A stretch of DNA of 30,308 nt from Bacteroidales bacterium UBA3764. Its GTDB lineage: Bacteria > Bacteroidota > Bacteroidia > Bacteroidales > UBA932. Within the stretch, counting starts at the first letter, position 1. The number at the start of each line of letters is the position of its first letter. A model generated the notes under the pieces. It saw only the letters and a list, made by a program, of their open reading frames with translations, was not told the origin of the DNA and did no database searches. The stretch is from positions 1 through 30,308 of the forward strand of contig DFFY01000031.1 in the NCBI GenBank assembly GCA_002371115.1, in the 5' to 3' direction. The position numbers and the translations under genes were made by a program. This document shows, piece after piece, positions 6,265-14,012 of the stretch.

Positions 6265-8708
6265 TGAGCACAGAAAATTTTGAGACTCAAAGCCAGGAGC
6301 AGCAACTGGACCTGCGGGAACTGATATCCTTGTGCCTGACCCGCTGGACCTGGTTTGTCGTCAGCATTGCCATATGCCTTTTGACCGCGGTCATTTACAT
6401 CAAGAAAACACAGCCTGTATATACCCGCAGCGCATCCATTCTCATTAAGGAAGACGGGAAAAAGAGTTCTTCCATCGGAGACGTATCCCAGACTTTTGCC
6501 AATATGAACCTGGGCCTGGGCCGCATCAACGTGTACAATGAGATTCTCAACTTCACCTCTCCAGACCTGATGCTGGAAGTGGTGAAGCGCCTCCATCTGG
6601 AGACCAGCTACCGGAAAGAAGGCGGCCTGTTCAAGAAAGGGCATTTCCTGTACAACCCCACGCTCTACGGCTCATCCCTTCCGTTTACCGTTCTGTTCCT
6701 GGACGTAAACAACAACGACGGTGTATCCTTTACCATGGAACCCCAGGCAGACAATACGTACCGCCTGACAAAGTTGCGCGTAAACCAGACAGACTACGAA
6801 CAAACCTACAAGGTGTCGCCGGGAGATACGCTGAGTACGCCGGCCGGCCGCCTGTACATTGCGCCATCTCCCTACTCACAAGCCGACAGGCTCCAGGACA
6901 ACATCCTGGTATCCCGTACCAGCTACGCTGCCGCAGCCCGCGCCTATCGCGGCCGCGTTTCGGCCTCGCTCAATGAAAAAAATTCCACCGTGATTGCCCT
7001 CTCCATCTCGGACGTGAACACCCAGCGTGCGGAGGATGTGCTCAACATGCTCATCAACGTTTACAATGAGAACTGGATCAAGGACAAGAACTCCATCTCC
7101 ACCTCCACCAACGAGTTCATAGCGGACCGTCTCCGCGTCATTGAACAGGAACTGGGCCACGTGGACAGTAACATCTCGGAATTCAAGAGCCGCAACCGCA
7201 TACCGGATGTGAGGGCTGCCGCCAGCATGGACATGCAGCTGGCCGTACAGGCCGGACAGCAAATTACGGAAGTGAACAACCAGATTTCCATTGCCCGCTT
7301 CCTGACTTCCTACATCCGTGAATCCGAAGGAAAACTGCTTCCGGCCGACGCCGGCCTGTCGGAGAGCAGCATTTCCAGCCTTATCGACCAATACAACAAC
7401 ACCCTGCTGCAGCGAAACCGTCTGGCAGACAACAGCTCCTCGGAAAACTATCTGGTCAAGGACATGGACCAGCAACTGAGCTCCATGAAAACCGCCATCC
7501 TTTCCTCCCTGGACAACTATGTGATTGCCCAGAACATGCAGCTGCAGTCCTATCAGACAACCCAGAGCGCACTGGACGCCCGCGTAGTAACCAATCCGCA
7601 GCGCGCCGGAGAACTGCTCAGCGACGAACGTCAGCAAAAAGTGAAAGAGGCCCTGTACCTGTTCCTGCTTCAGAAACGGGAAGAGAACGAGCTGTCACAG
7701 GCCTTCACGCCCTATAATTCGCGGGTAATCGCACATCCCTATGGCAGCAACGCTCCCATCGCGCCCCGAAAAATGATCATTCTGCTGGCTGCACTTCTTG
7801 TAGGCGCAGCCCTGCCCCTGGCCTTGATTTACGTATTGGAGATTACCAATACCACTGTACGGGGACGCAAGGACCTGGAGAACATTCAAGCGCCTTTTGC
7901 CGGTGAAATTCCCGGCGTGTTCCTGCATAAGATCCATCTGTGGGACCATCTTTTCCCCAAAAAGATTCAGAAAGACCGTCCCGAGGAACGCCGCATTGTG
8001 GTCAAGCCCCAGAAACGCGACGTTGTCAACGAAGCCTTCCGTGTAGTCAGAACCAATATAGAATTCATCAACAGTAAAAACGCGGAAAACAAAAACGGTG
8101 GAACGGTCATCATGACTACCTCCATGAACCCCGGTTCCGGCAAAACTTTCTGTATCTCCAATCTGGCCTCGGCCTTTGCCATCAAAGGGCGCAAAACCAT
8201 TGCCGTAGATCTGGACCTGCGCAAGAAATCCCTCTCCATCTTTGCCAATTCGCCCAAGAAAGGCGTCTCCAATTACCTGGCTCACCGGGAAGACGATTTC
8301 CAGCCGTTCATCATCCACAATATCGAAGACTCCGGCCTGGACATCCTTCCGGTAGGCACCCTTCCTCCCAACCCCAGCGAACTGCTGTCGGACGACCGTC
8401 TGGACAAGATGATTGAAGTCCTCCGCAAGGAATACGACTACATTTTCCTGGACTGCCCGCCCGTGGAAATTGTAACCGACGCAGACCTTATCCGCCGCGT
8501 AGCGGACATCACCATCTATGTGGTAAAGGCCGGTCTGATGGAACGCGCCATGCTGCCGGAAATCAACAAATACTATACAAGCCAGCGCTATCCGAACATA
8601 GTTGTCCTGCTCAACGGCACCAATAACGAAGGCCGATACGGCTACAGGTACGGCTACAGGTATGGCTATCGTTACGGTTACAGATATGGGGGGGGGCAAT
8701 TATACTAA
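6264..8708 (+). CDS. Wzc-type polysaccharide co-polymerase / BY tyrosine autokinase
   Basis: An 814-residue inner-membrane protein that controls chain length and export of surface polysaccharide by cycles of tyrosine autophosphorylation. It has a Wzz domain with a first membrane segment (about residues 28-48), a long periplasmic coiled-coil region (about 270-470), and a second membrane segment near residue 515 (MIILLAALLVGAALPLALIYV). The cytoplasmic BY-kinase has Walker A GSGKT (624-628), Walker A' VDLDLRK (Asp649, Asp651) and Walker B FLDCPP (Asp730). The C-terminus is a tyrosine cluster of RYGY repeats. A run of nine G's at 8688-8696 puts the tail in the frame ending GGGQLY at 8708. With eight G's it would read on to 8757, adding NYTNYGYGEE and an acidic end, 830 residues in all. 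Which form is real is open. Confidence 0.93.
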   Translation: MSTENFETQSQEQQLDLRELISLCLTRWTWFVVSIAICLLTAVIYIKKTQPVYTRSASILIKEDGKKSSSIGDVSQTFANMNLGLGRINVYNEILNFTSPDLMLEVVKRLHLETSYRKEGGLFKKGHFLYNPTLYGSSLPFTVLFLDVNNNDGVSFTMEPQADNTYRLTKLRVNQTDYEQTYKVSPGDTLSTPAGRLYIAPSPYSQADRLQDNILVSRTSYAAAARAYRGRVSASLNEKNSTVIALSISDVNTQRAEDVLNMLINVYNENWIKDKNSISTSTNEFIADRLRVIEQELGHVDSNISEFKSRNRIPDVRAAASMDMQLAVQAGQQITEVNNQISIARFLTSYIRESEGKLLPADAGLSESSISSLIDQYNNTLLQRNRLADNSSSENYLVKDMDQQLSSMKTAILSSLDNYVIAQNMQLQSYQTTQSALDARVVTNPQRAGELLSDERQQKVKEALYLFLLQKREENELSQAFTPYNSRVIAHPYGSNAPIAPRKMIILLAALLVGAALPLALIYVLEITNTTVRGRKDLENIQAPFAGEIPGVFLHKIHLWDHLFPKKIQKDRPEERRIVVKPQKRDVVNEAFRVVRTNIEFINSKNAENKNGGTVIMTTSMNPGSGKTFCISNLASAFAIKGRKTIAVDLDLRKKSLSIFANSPKKGVSNYLAHREDDFQPFIIHNIEDSGLDILPVGTLPPNPSELLSDDRLDKMIEVLRKEYDYIFLDCPPVEIVTDADLIRRVADITIYVVKAGLMERAMLPEINKYYTSQRYPNIVVLLNGTNNEGRYGYRYGYRYGYRYGYRYGGGQLY
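8634..8690 (+). repeat. 12-nt tandem repeat coding for RYGY units
   Basis: Four 12-base units (8634-8645, 8646-8657, 8658-8669, 8670-8681), each coding Arg-Tyr-Gly-Tyr, are followed by a partial fifth unit (RYG). Synonymous codons differ between units (CGA/AGG/CGT, TAC/TAT, GGC/GGT), so the protein repeat is older than any recent DNA expansion. It forms the autophosphorylated tyrosine cluster of the kinase. Confidence 0.85.
8688..8696 (+). other. G9 homopolymer at the end of the kinase gene (candidate slippage tract)
   Basis: Nine consecutive G's follow the RYGY repeats. In the frame as read they encode three glycines, and the gene stops at 8706-8708. Loss of one G (or a gain of two) opens another frame of 22 codons to a TGA at 8755-8757, which ends two bases before the next gene's ATG. 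It could be a phase-variation tract, a programmed slippage site, or a sequencing/assembly indel. Confidence 0.75.
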
Positions 8709-8759
8709 CTATGGTTATGGGGAGGAGCCGGTACAAGAAGACAAGAACAACGCCTGAGC

Positions 8760-9476
8760 ATGTGGTCTTTTCATAGGAAAGAATCACTGCTCCAAAGCGG
8801 TGCCCTGCAGGGCTGGACAGACTGGCATTGCCATATCCTGCCCGGCGTGGATGACGGCATACCCCAAATGGAATCGGCACTGAAAGCCCTGCATGCCTAT
8901 GCGGAAATGGGAATACGGGAGGTGTGGCTGACACCGCATATCATGGAGGATGTGCCCAATACCACGGAAAAACTCCGTGCGCGTTTTGAACAATTGAAAG
9001 CGGCCTGCCAAGAGCCGCTTCAATTGCATCTGGCCGCAGAAAACATGCTGGACAATTTGTTCGAGGAACGGCTGGAAGCAAACGATTTGCTCCCCCTCAA
9101 CGACAACCACCTGCTGGTAGAAACCTCTTATTTCAACCCTCCCTACAACTTCTGGGGCATCCTGGAGCGTATCCAGTCCAAAGGCTACTATCCTTTGCTG
9201 GCGCATCCGGAGCGCTATGTTTACATGGAAGACAAGGAATACGGAAAACTCAAAGACATGGGGGTCGCTCTCCAGTTGAACCTTCCATCCCTTTGCGGTC
9301 TGTACGGCATTCACGCACAAAAGAAAGCGCTGAAACTCCTCAAGCAGGGGGCCTATCAGCGCTGCGGCTCAGACCTGCACCGGCTCTCACCCATCCAAGC
9401 GGTTTTTTCCGAAAAAAGATTCGACAAAAAAACCCTGACCATGGTCAGGGAATTGTGCAAGTATCCGGGAGACTGA
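8760..9476 (+). CDS. PHP-type tyrosine-protein phosphatase (CpsB/YwqE family)
   Basis: A 238-residue protein of the PHP-superfamily tyrosine phosphatases that dephosphorylate BY-kinases and so reset the Wzc cycle. The metal-binding signature near the N-terminus reads DWHCHILPGVDDG (Asp21, His23, His25, Asp31-32). Further ligands are in LTPHI, AAENML (Glu), LLVETSY, LLAHPER and CGSDLHR, the usual order for this trinuclear-metal family. It directly follows the kinase gene, whose alternative frame ends 2 nt upstream, so the trio forms one export/kinase/phosphatase unit. No glycosyltransferases follow; the next gene is on the opposite strand, one base beyond the stop. The last ~50 bases also contain a terminator for that convergent gene. 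Confidence 0.92.
   Translation: MWSFHRKESLLQSGALQGWTDWHCHILPGVDDGIPQMESALKALHAYAEMGIREVWLTPHIMEDVPNTTEKLRARFEQLKAACQEPLQLHLAAENMLDNLFEERLEANDLLPLNDNHLLVETSYFNPPYNFWGILERIQSKGYYPLLAHPERYVYMEDKEYGKLKDMGVALQLNLPSLCGLYGIHAQKKALKLLKQGAYQRCGSDLHRLSPIQAVFSEKRFDKKTLTMVRELCKYPGD
9426..9450 (-). terminator. Intrinsic terminator of the S9 peptidase operon, inside the phosphatase CDS
   Basis: Bases 9433-9450 form a perfect 18-nt palindrome (CCCTGACC/GGTCAGGG). On the minus strand it is followed directly by seven T's (A's at 9426-9432 on the plus strand). It lies 28 bases past the peptidase stop. There is no T tract in the plus direction, so it should act only on the minus-strand transcript. Confidence 0.78.
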
Positions 9477-9477
9477 G

Positions 9478-11685
9478 TTACTTCATCCACCGGTCCAGCC
9501 AGCCAAAGTAGCTGCGGTGCCAGTACAGGGCATTCTGCGGCTTCAGAATCCAGTGGTTCTCATTGGGAAATACAATCAGTTTGGAGGGGACGCCCATCAT
9601 CTGGGCAGCGTTGAAGGCTGCCATGCCCTCGTCCACCGGCACACGGAAGTCTGAACCGCCGTGGATGCACAGGATGGGCGTGTGCCAGGCAGTCACCAGC
9701 ATGTGCGGCGAATTGTCGTAGTGACGGCGGGCCTTGGGCAGCGTGCTCCAGGGAGAGCCGCCCTGCTTGATACCGCCGAAGGTGACGCCGTCCCCGGCAG
9801 GGCCCACCTGACCGGCCTGATAGGCATACTCATGCAGGCCGCCGTTGTCCCAGTTGGGGAACCACATTTCCTCCGTGGTCATGTACATGTGCTCCTCATT
9901 GAAAATACCCGCGTGCGCAATAAAACAGTCGTACACATCCTTGTGGATGCCGGCCAGGTAGTAGATGCTGTAGCCGCCATAGGAAGCGCCGCAGGCTGCT
10001 ACACCACTGATATAAGGCTCCGCTTTGATATTGCGGGCAGCCGTGAGGTAATCCTGCATGTTCAGACCAATGTAGTCACCGGAAATTTCCTCGCACCAGG
10101 GCTGGCCGAAGGCTGTGGTCCCGCGCCGGTTGGGCAGCACCACCACATAGCCCTGATGGCACATGAGGAGGTAATTCCAGCGATAGCTCCAGCCCTGCGA
10201 AAGCGTCCCCTGAGGGCCGCCCAGGCAGATTTCAATGGCCGGATAGGTTTTGGAAGCGTCGAACTGCGGCGGATACAGCACCCAGGTGAGCATCTTTTCC
10301 CCGTCCACGGTGTCCAGCCAGCGGGCCTCGGTGTCATGGGAATCCAACTGCGAAAGCAAGTGCTCGTTCTCGAAGCTCAGCTGCTGGATGGCGTTGTCGT
10401 TCACCGCTACCAGTTCCGTAGGAAAATCCATGGAGGCATAAGTGGTGAGCAGCGTTCCGTCCGGCAGCACGCCAAACGGAGCGTCAAAGTCGAACCACAG
10501 GTTATCGGCTGTAAGACGCACAATTTCAGGCGTTTCCGAGAGCACCACATTGAAGATACCCTGCACGCCCTCTGCCAGCGCGGCAAAGTAGAGGGACTGG
10601 CTGTCCGCCGCCCACACGGGGCCGTCGGCATTGTATTTAAAGGCCTGCGTCACGTCGCAGATGTTCTCCACGGAAGGATTGGCGCACTGCCCCTCCCCTT
10701 CCTCTTCATACCGGACCGATGCCACCATCAGGCGCACCTTGTCTGCCTCATAGCCGTCGCGCTCCATGGAAAGCCAGGCCAGCCGGCTGCCGTCCGGGCT
10801 CCATACGGGATGCGTGTCGTATCCGCCGTCAGAAGTCACCTGCGTGGTCTGGCCCGTGAGCGGACAATAAAGATAAATGCAGGTATTGGTGGAGAAGGCG
10901 TACTGCTTGCCCGTCAGCTTTTTGCAGGCATAGGCAATGTACCGGCCGTCCGGGCTCCAGCACAGGTCCGCCACATCCGGGAACGGGCCGTTGGGGAGCT
11001 GGAAGAAGGCCTCTTCCCCGCCCAGGATGTCCATGCCCTCACGGATGACGCCGTTCCCCAGCGAAGCCACAAAGCTGTGCGGAATCTCCGTCACCCAATG
11101 GTCCCAGTGCCGATACATGAGGTCTTCGGTCGCATACGCTTCCGCCTTGGACAGCAGCGGGTCCGTGTCCGCAGGCACCTCCACGGCGCTGTGCACGGAG
11201 GAGACAAAAATAAGCTGCGCCTCGTCCGGTGAGAGGAGATAGTCGTCCACGCCGGCGGGAACATCTGAAAGCTGTGTCCGCTTACCCAACTTGCCGTTCT
11301 TGTACGGCGTCTTGTACAGCTGGCCGTTCTGGAGGAAGTAGATGGCGCTCCCGTCCTTGCTCCATTTGGCCGATGCAATGCTCTTTCCGTCCATGGTGAG
11401 CTGCGTGGGTTCACCGCCCTCCGCCGGCATCACAAAGAGGTTGCGCACGCTGCGGTTCTCTTCAATGGAAGTATAGCTCACGCCATACAGGATGGTTTTT
11501 CCGTCCGGCGACAACTGAGGGTCGCTCAGGCGTCCCAGCGAGAGCAAGAGTTCTGGTGTCATGTGTCCGCCCTCCACTTGCAGGGAGGATGGGCCGATAT
11601 ACGCTTTGTCCGGTTTCATGTCCGAGTTGTTACAGGCAGAGAGGGCCATCACCATGGCCACAACTGCTAAATACTTAGTTTTCAT
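9478..11685 (-). CDS. Lipoprotein S9-family peptidase (prolyl oligopeptidase / acylaminoacyl-peptidase type)
   Basis: A 735-residue serine peptidase of family S9, which cleaves short peptides, often after proline or at blocked N-termini. A lipoprotein signal peptide is visible (hydrophobic stretch, ALSAC, lipidated Cys18), so it is probably anchored facing the periplasm or surface. The N-terminal two-thirds is a beta-propeller with WD40/TolB-like repeats (LSPDGKTILYG, WSKDGSAIYF, WSPDGRYIAY, WSPDGSRLAWL). The C-terminal alpha/beta-hydrolase has GASYGGY with Ser568, GGSDFRVP with Asp679 and NENHW with His711. The start at 11685 (MKTKYL) is chosen because it begins the signal peptide; a longer frame begins at 11700. 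It overlaps the end of the WYL regulator by 11 nt, so both are co-translated. A terminator follows inside the convergent phosphatase gene. Confidence 0.93.
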   Translation of the reverse strand: MKTKYLAVVAMVMALSACNNSDMKPDKAYIGPSSLQVEGGHMTPELLLSLGRLSDPQLSPDGKTILYGVSYTSIEENRSVRNLFVMPAEGGEPTQLTMDGKSIASAKWSKDGSAIYFLQNGQLYKTPYKNGKLGKRTQLSDVPAGVDDYLLSPDEAQLIFVSSVHSAVEVPADTDPLLSKAEAYATEDLMYRHWDHWVTEIPHSFVASLGNGVIREGMDILGGEEAFFQLPNGPFPDVADLCWSPDGRYIAYACKKLTGKQYAFSTNTCIYLYCPLTGQTTQVTSDGGYDTHPVWSPDGSRLAWLSMERDGYEADKVRLMVASVRYEEEGEGQCANPSVENICDVTQAFKYNADGPVWAADSQSLYFAALAEGVQGIFNVVLSETPEIVRLTADNLWFDFDAPFGVLPDGTLLTTYASMDFPTELVAVNDNAIQQLSFENEHLLSQLDSHDTEARWLDTVDGEKMLTWVLYPPQFDASKTYPAIEICLGGPQGTLSQGWSYRWNYLLMCHQGYVVVLPNRRGTTAFGQPWCEEISGDYIGLNMQDYLTAARNIKAEPYISGVAACGASYGGYSIYYLAGIHKDVYDCFIAHAGIFNEEHMYMTTEEMWFPNWDNGGLHEYAYQAGQVGPAGDGVTFGGIKQGGSPWSTLPKARRHYDNSPHMLVTAWHTPILCIHGGSDFRVPVDEGMAAFNAAQMMGVPSKLIVFPNENHWILKPQNALYWHRSYFGWLDRWMK

Positions 11686-12583
11686 ATAATTGTAATGCAT
11701 TATTCAAGGCTTCTCTTACGGCCTGGCGCAGCGGCTCCGGCTCCAGGACCTCCAGTCCGGCGCCATGCTTGCACAGTTCCATCACCAGGTTGGGATTGGG
11801 AATGAGCCGGAGGGCGAATTCGCAGTGGTTTCCCTCCTGCAAAACCAGCGTTTGGCTGGGGTGCAAGGGCAGGTCCTGCAGATACGCGGCTTCCCGCAGG
11901 GTGGTACGGAGTTTTACCAGCACCGGCTGCTGCCCCGCCTCCGGAAGATACATGCCATAACTGGCCTCGAAGGCCTCCGCCACGTTGAATCCGGCCGGCA
12001 TCTTGAATTTGTCGCCGGTCCGTTCCACCGACAGCAGGCGGTCCAGCGCATACACGCGCAGCATGGCGGCTTCCTCGCTGTAGCCCACCAGGTACCAGCG
12101 TTTGGCGAATTCCCGCAGGGCGTAAGGACGGACCGTACGGACATCGGCCTGCTCACTTAAATATTTACGATACGCGATGCGAAGGACGCACCCATCCAGC
12201 ATGGCCTGCATGAGCACGGTGAGGTACTTTTGGCCCGACGGAACATCTTCCACGCTCACCCGCCCGCGGAGGCGTTCCTGCCCCAGCGTGAGCAGGCTGT
12301 TCACCGTAAAGGTATTGATGAGGTAATCTACGGCAGCCCGCTTGTCCACTGCGCTTTCCGCAGCATCTATCCTATACAGGTTGGTCCTTCTGTCGCAGGT
12401 GATGAGCAGGCCGAAAATCTCCTCCACGGCCGCGCGGTGGTTCAGGAACGAACGGCGTGGGTACGGCTCTGAGTAGCGGTCTTCCCAGCGGCGGGCGATG
12501 TCCGGCCAGGAAAGGCCGCGCTCCCCCGCCTCAACAAAGAGCTGCACCAAAAAGATGTATTTTCCAATCAGTTCCGGGACCAT
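11675..12583 (-). CDS. WYL-domain transcriptional regulator
   Basis: A 302-residue regulator with an N-terminal DNA-binding region (winged-helix-like, about residues 1-75) and a central WYL domain. The clearest segment is VRPYALREFAKRWYLVGY, containing the Trp-Tyr-Leu signature, followed by LRVYALDRLLSVE. A WCX-type C-terminal extension with the PNPNLVMELCKHGAGLEVLEP segment completes the usual architecture. WYL domains are thought to bind nucleic acid or nucleotide-like ligands; the ligand here is unknown. The start at 12583 (MVPELIGK) lies 6 nt after a -7 box; an upstream in-frame ATG at 12592 overlaps that box and is less likely. The gene precedes and overlaps the S9 peptidase by 11 nt and may autoregulate the pair. 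Confidence 0.9.
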   Translation of the reverse strand: MVPELIGKYIFLVQLFVEAGERGLSWPDIARRWEDRYSEPYPRRSFLNHRAAVEEIFGLLITCDRRTNLYRIDAAESAVDKRAAVDYLINTFTVNSLLTLGQERLRGRVSVEDVPSGQKYLTVLMQAMLDGCVLRIAYRKYLSEQADVRTVRPYALREFAKRWYLVGYSEEAAMLRVYALDRLLSVERTGDKFKMPAGFNVAEAFEASYGMYLPEAGQQPVLVKLRTTLREAAYLQDLPLHPSQTLVLQEGNHCEFALRLIPNPNLVMELCKHGAGLEVLEPEPLRQAVREALNNALQLYEN

Positions 12584-12589
12584 AACATA

Positions 12590-12597
12590 CAAAGATA
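12590..12597 (-). promoter_or_regulatory. -7 box of the WYL-regulator promoter (TATCTTTG)
   Basis: On the minus strand TATCTTTG is followed by TATGTT and then the ATG at 12583. It matches TAnnTTTG and predicts a leaderless message, as for gmhA. It is separated by 13 bases from the oppositely oriented gdhA -7 box. Confidence 0.7.
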
Positions 12598-12610
12598 AGA
12601 AAAAAATATG

Positions 12611-12618
12611 TAAATTTG
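12611..12618 (+). promoter_or_regulatory. -7 box of the gdhA promoter (TAAATTTG)
   Basis: TAAATTTG matches the Bacteroidota -7 consensus. No good TTG is found 20 nt upstream, so the -33 element is weak. About 32 bases separate the box from the gdhA ATG, giving a short leader that contains AAGAGAA, a possible weak purine-rich ribosome-binding sequence. Confidence 0.6.
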
Positions 12619-12650
12619 TGAGTTAGTAGTGTATATAAACAAGAGAATCT

Positions 12651-14006
12651 ATGGACAATTTTACCCGCAACTATATCGAGGGGTTCATGGGCGAACTCAT
12701 TGCCCGCAATCCCGGGGAAAAAGAATTCCACCAGGCCGTGCGCGAGGTGGTGGAAAGCGTAGCGCCCTATGTGACGGAAAACCCGCAGCTCATGGACCAG
12801 AAAATCCTGGAGCGCATCGTGGAACCGGAACGCATCGTGATTTTCCGCGTCCCCTGGATGGACGACCGCGGGGAGGTACATATCAACCGCGGTTTCCGCG
12901 TACAGTGCAACAGCGCCATCGGCCCTTATAAAGGCGGTCTGCGCTTCCACCCCAGCGTGAACCTTTCCATCATGAAGTTCCTGGCGTTTGAGCAAACCTT
13001 CAAAAACGCCCTGACCACCCTGCCGATGGGCGGCGCCAAGGGCGGCAGCGACTTCAACCCGCGCGGCAAGTCGGATGCGGAAGTCATGCGTTTCTGCCAG
13101 AGCTTTATGACGGAACTGTACAGGCATATCGGCCCCAACACGGACGTTCCGGCCGGCGACATTGGCGTGGGCGGCCGCGAGATTGGCTACCTCTTTGGCC
13201 AGTACAAGCGCCTGAGGGACGAATTCTCCGGCACCCTTACCGGAAAAGGCCAGGCCTGGGGCGGCTCCCTGCTGCGCCCGGAGGCCACCGGCTACGGCCT
13301 GTGCTACTTCACCAGCCAGATGCTTCAGACCCGCGGCCTCAGCTTTGAAGGCAAGAAAGTGAACATCTCCGGCGCCGGCAACGTGGCCCAGTACGCGGCC
13401 CAGAAGGCCATGCGCCTGGGCGCCATCGTCCAAACCCTGTCGGATTCCGACGGCTTCATCCATGACCCGGAAGGCCTCACGGAAGAAAAGATGGCCTATG
13501 TGTTCGAGCTCAAGAACCTCCGCCGCGGCCGTATCAAGGAATACGCGCAGAAGTACCCGCAGGCCACCTATTATCCCGGCGAGCGGCCCTGGCGCATTCC
13601 CTGCGACATCGCCCTCCCTTGCGCCACGCAGAACGAAATTGAGAAGGCCGATGCAGAGAACCTGGTGAAGAACGGCTGCCTGTGCGTAGCGGAAGGCGCC
13701 AACATGCCTTCCACCCCGGAGGCCATCCGCATCATCCAGGGCGCCGGCCTGCTGTACTCCCCCGGCAAAGCCTCCAATGCCGGCGGCGTTGCCACCAGCG
13801 GCCTGGAAATGAGCCAGAACTCCATGCGCATGCACTGGTGTTCGGAAGAAGTGGACCAGTACCTGCGCCGGATTATGCAGGACATCCACGCCGCCTGCCT
13901 GAAATACGGCACCGAGGCCGACGGAACCGTGAATTACGTCAAAGGGGCCAACCTGGCCGGCTTCATCAAGGTAGCCGCCGCCATGAGTGACCAGGGCCTC
14001 GTTTAG
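12651..14006 (+). CDS. gdhA: NADP-type glutamate dehydrogenase
   Basis: A 451-residue hexameric-type glutamate dehydrogenase that interconverts 2-oxoglutarate plus ammonium and glutamate, usually the main ammonium-assimilating enzyme in Bacteroidales. The substrate domain shows GPYKGGLRFHPSVN, FEQTFKNALT and PMGGAKGGSDF with catalytic Lys130, then PAGDIGVGGREIG with Asp170. The coenzyme domain starts near SGAGNVAQYAA. The ~450-residue length matches the NADP-dependent biosynthetic class, which is why that cofactor is preferred, but cofactor choice is not proven by the sequence. The gene is followed after only 6 nt by a large receiver/ATP-grasp protein. It is transcribed divergently from the WYL regulator. 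Confidence 0.95.
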   Translation: MDNFTRNYIEGFMGELIARNPGEKEFHQAVREVVESVAPYVTENPQLMDQKILERIVEPERIVIFRVPWMDDRGEVHINRGFRVQCNSAIGPYKGGLRFHPSVNLSIMKFLAFEQTFKNALTTLPMGGAKGGSDFNPRGKSDAEVMRFCQSFMTELYRHIGPNTDVPAGDIGVGGREIGYLFGQYKRLRDEFSGTLTGKGQAWGGSLLRPEATGYGLCYFTSQMLQTRGLSFEGKKVNISGAGNVAQYAAQKAMRLGAIVQTLSDSDGFIHDPEGLTEEKMAYVFELKNLRRGRIKEYAQKYPQATYYPGERPWRIPCDIALPCATQNEIEKADAENLVKNGCLCVAEGANMPSTPEAIRIIQGAGLLYSPGKASNAGGVATSGLEMSQNSMRMHWCSEEVDQYLRRIMQDIHAACLKYGTEADGTVNYVKGANLAGFIKVAAAMSDQGLV

Positions 14007-14012
14007 CTGCCT

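Noticed and set aside
9661..11232. A 523-codon plus-strand open frame opposite the S9 peptidase
   Set aside because: The peptidase triad, propeller repeats and lipobox are on the minus strand; the plus-strand product has no recognisable features.
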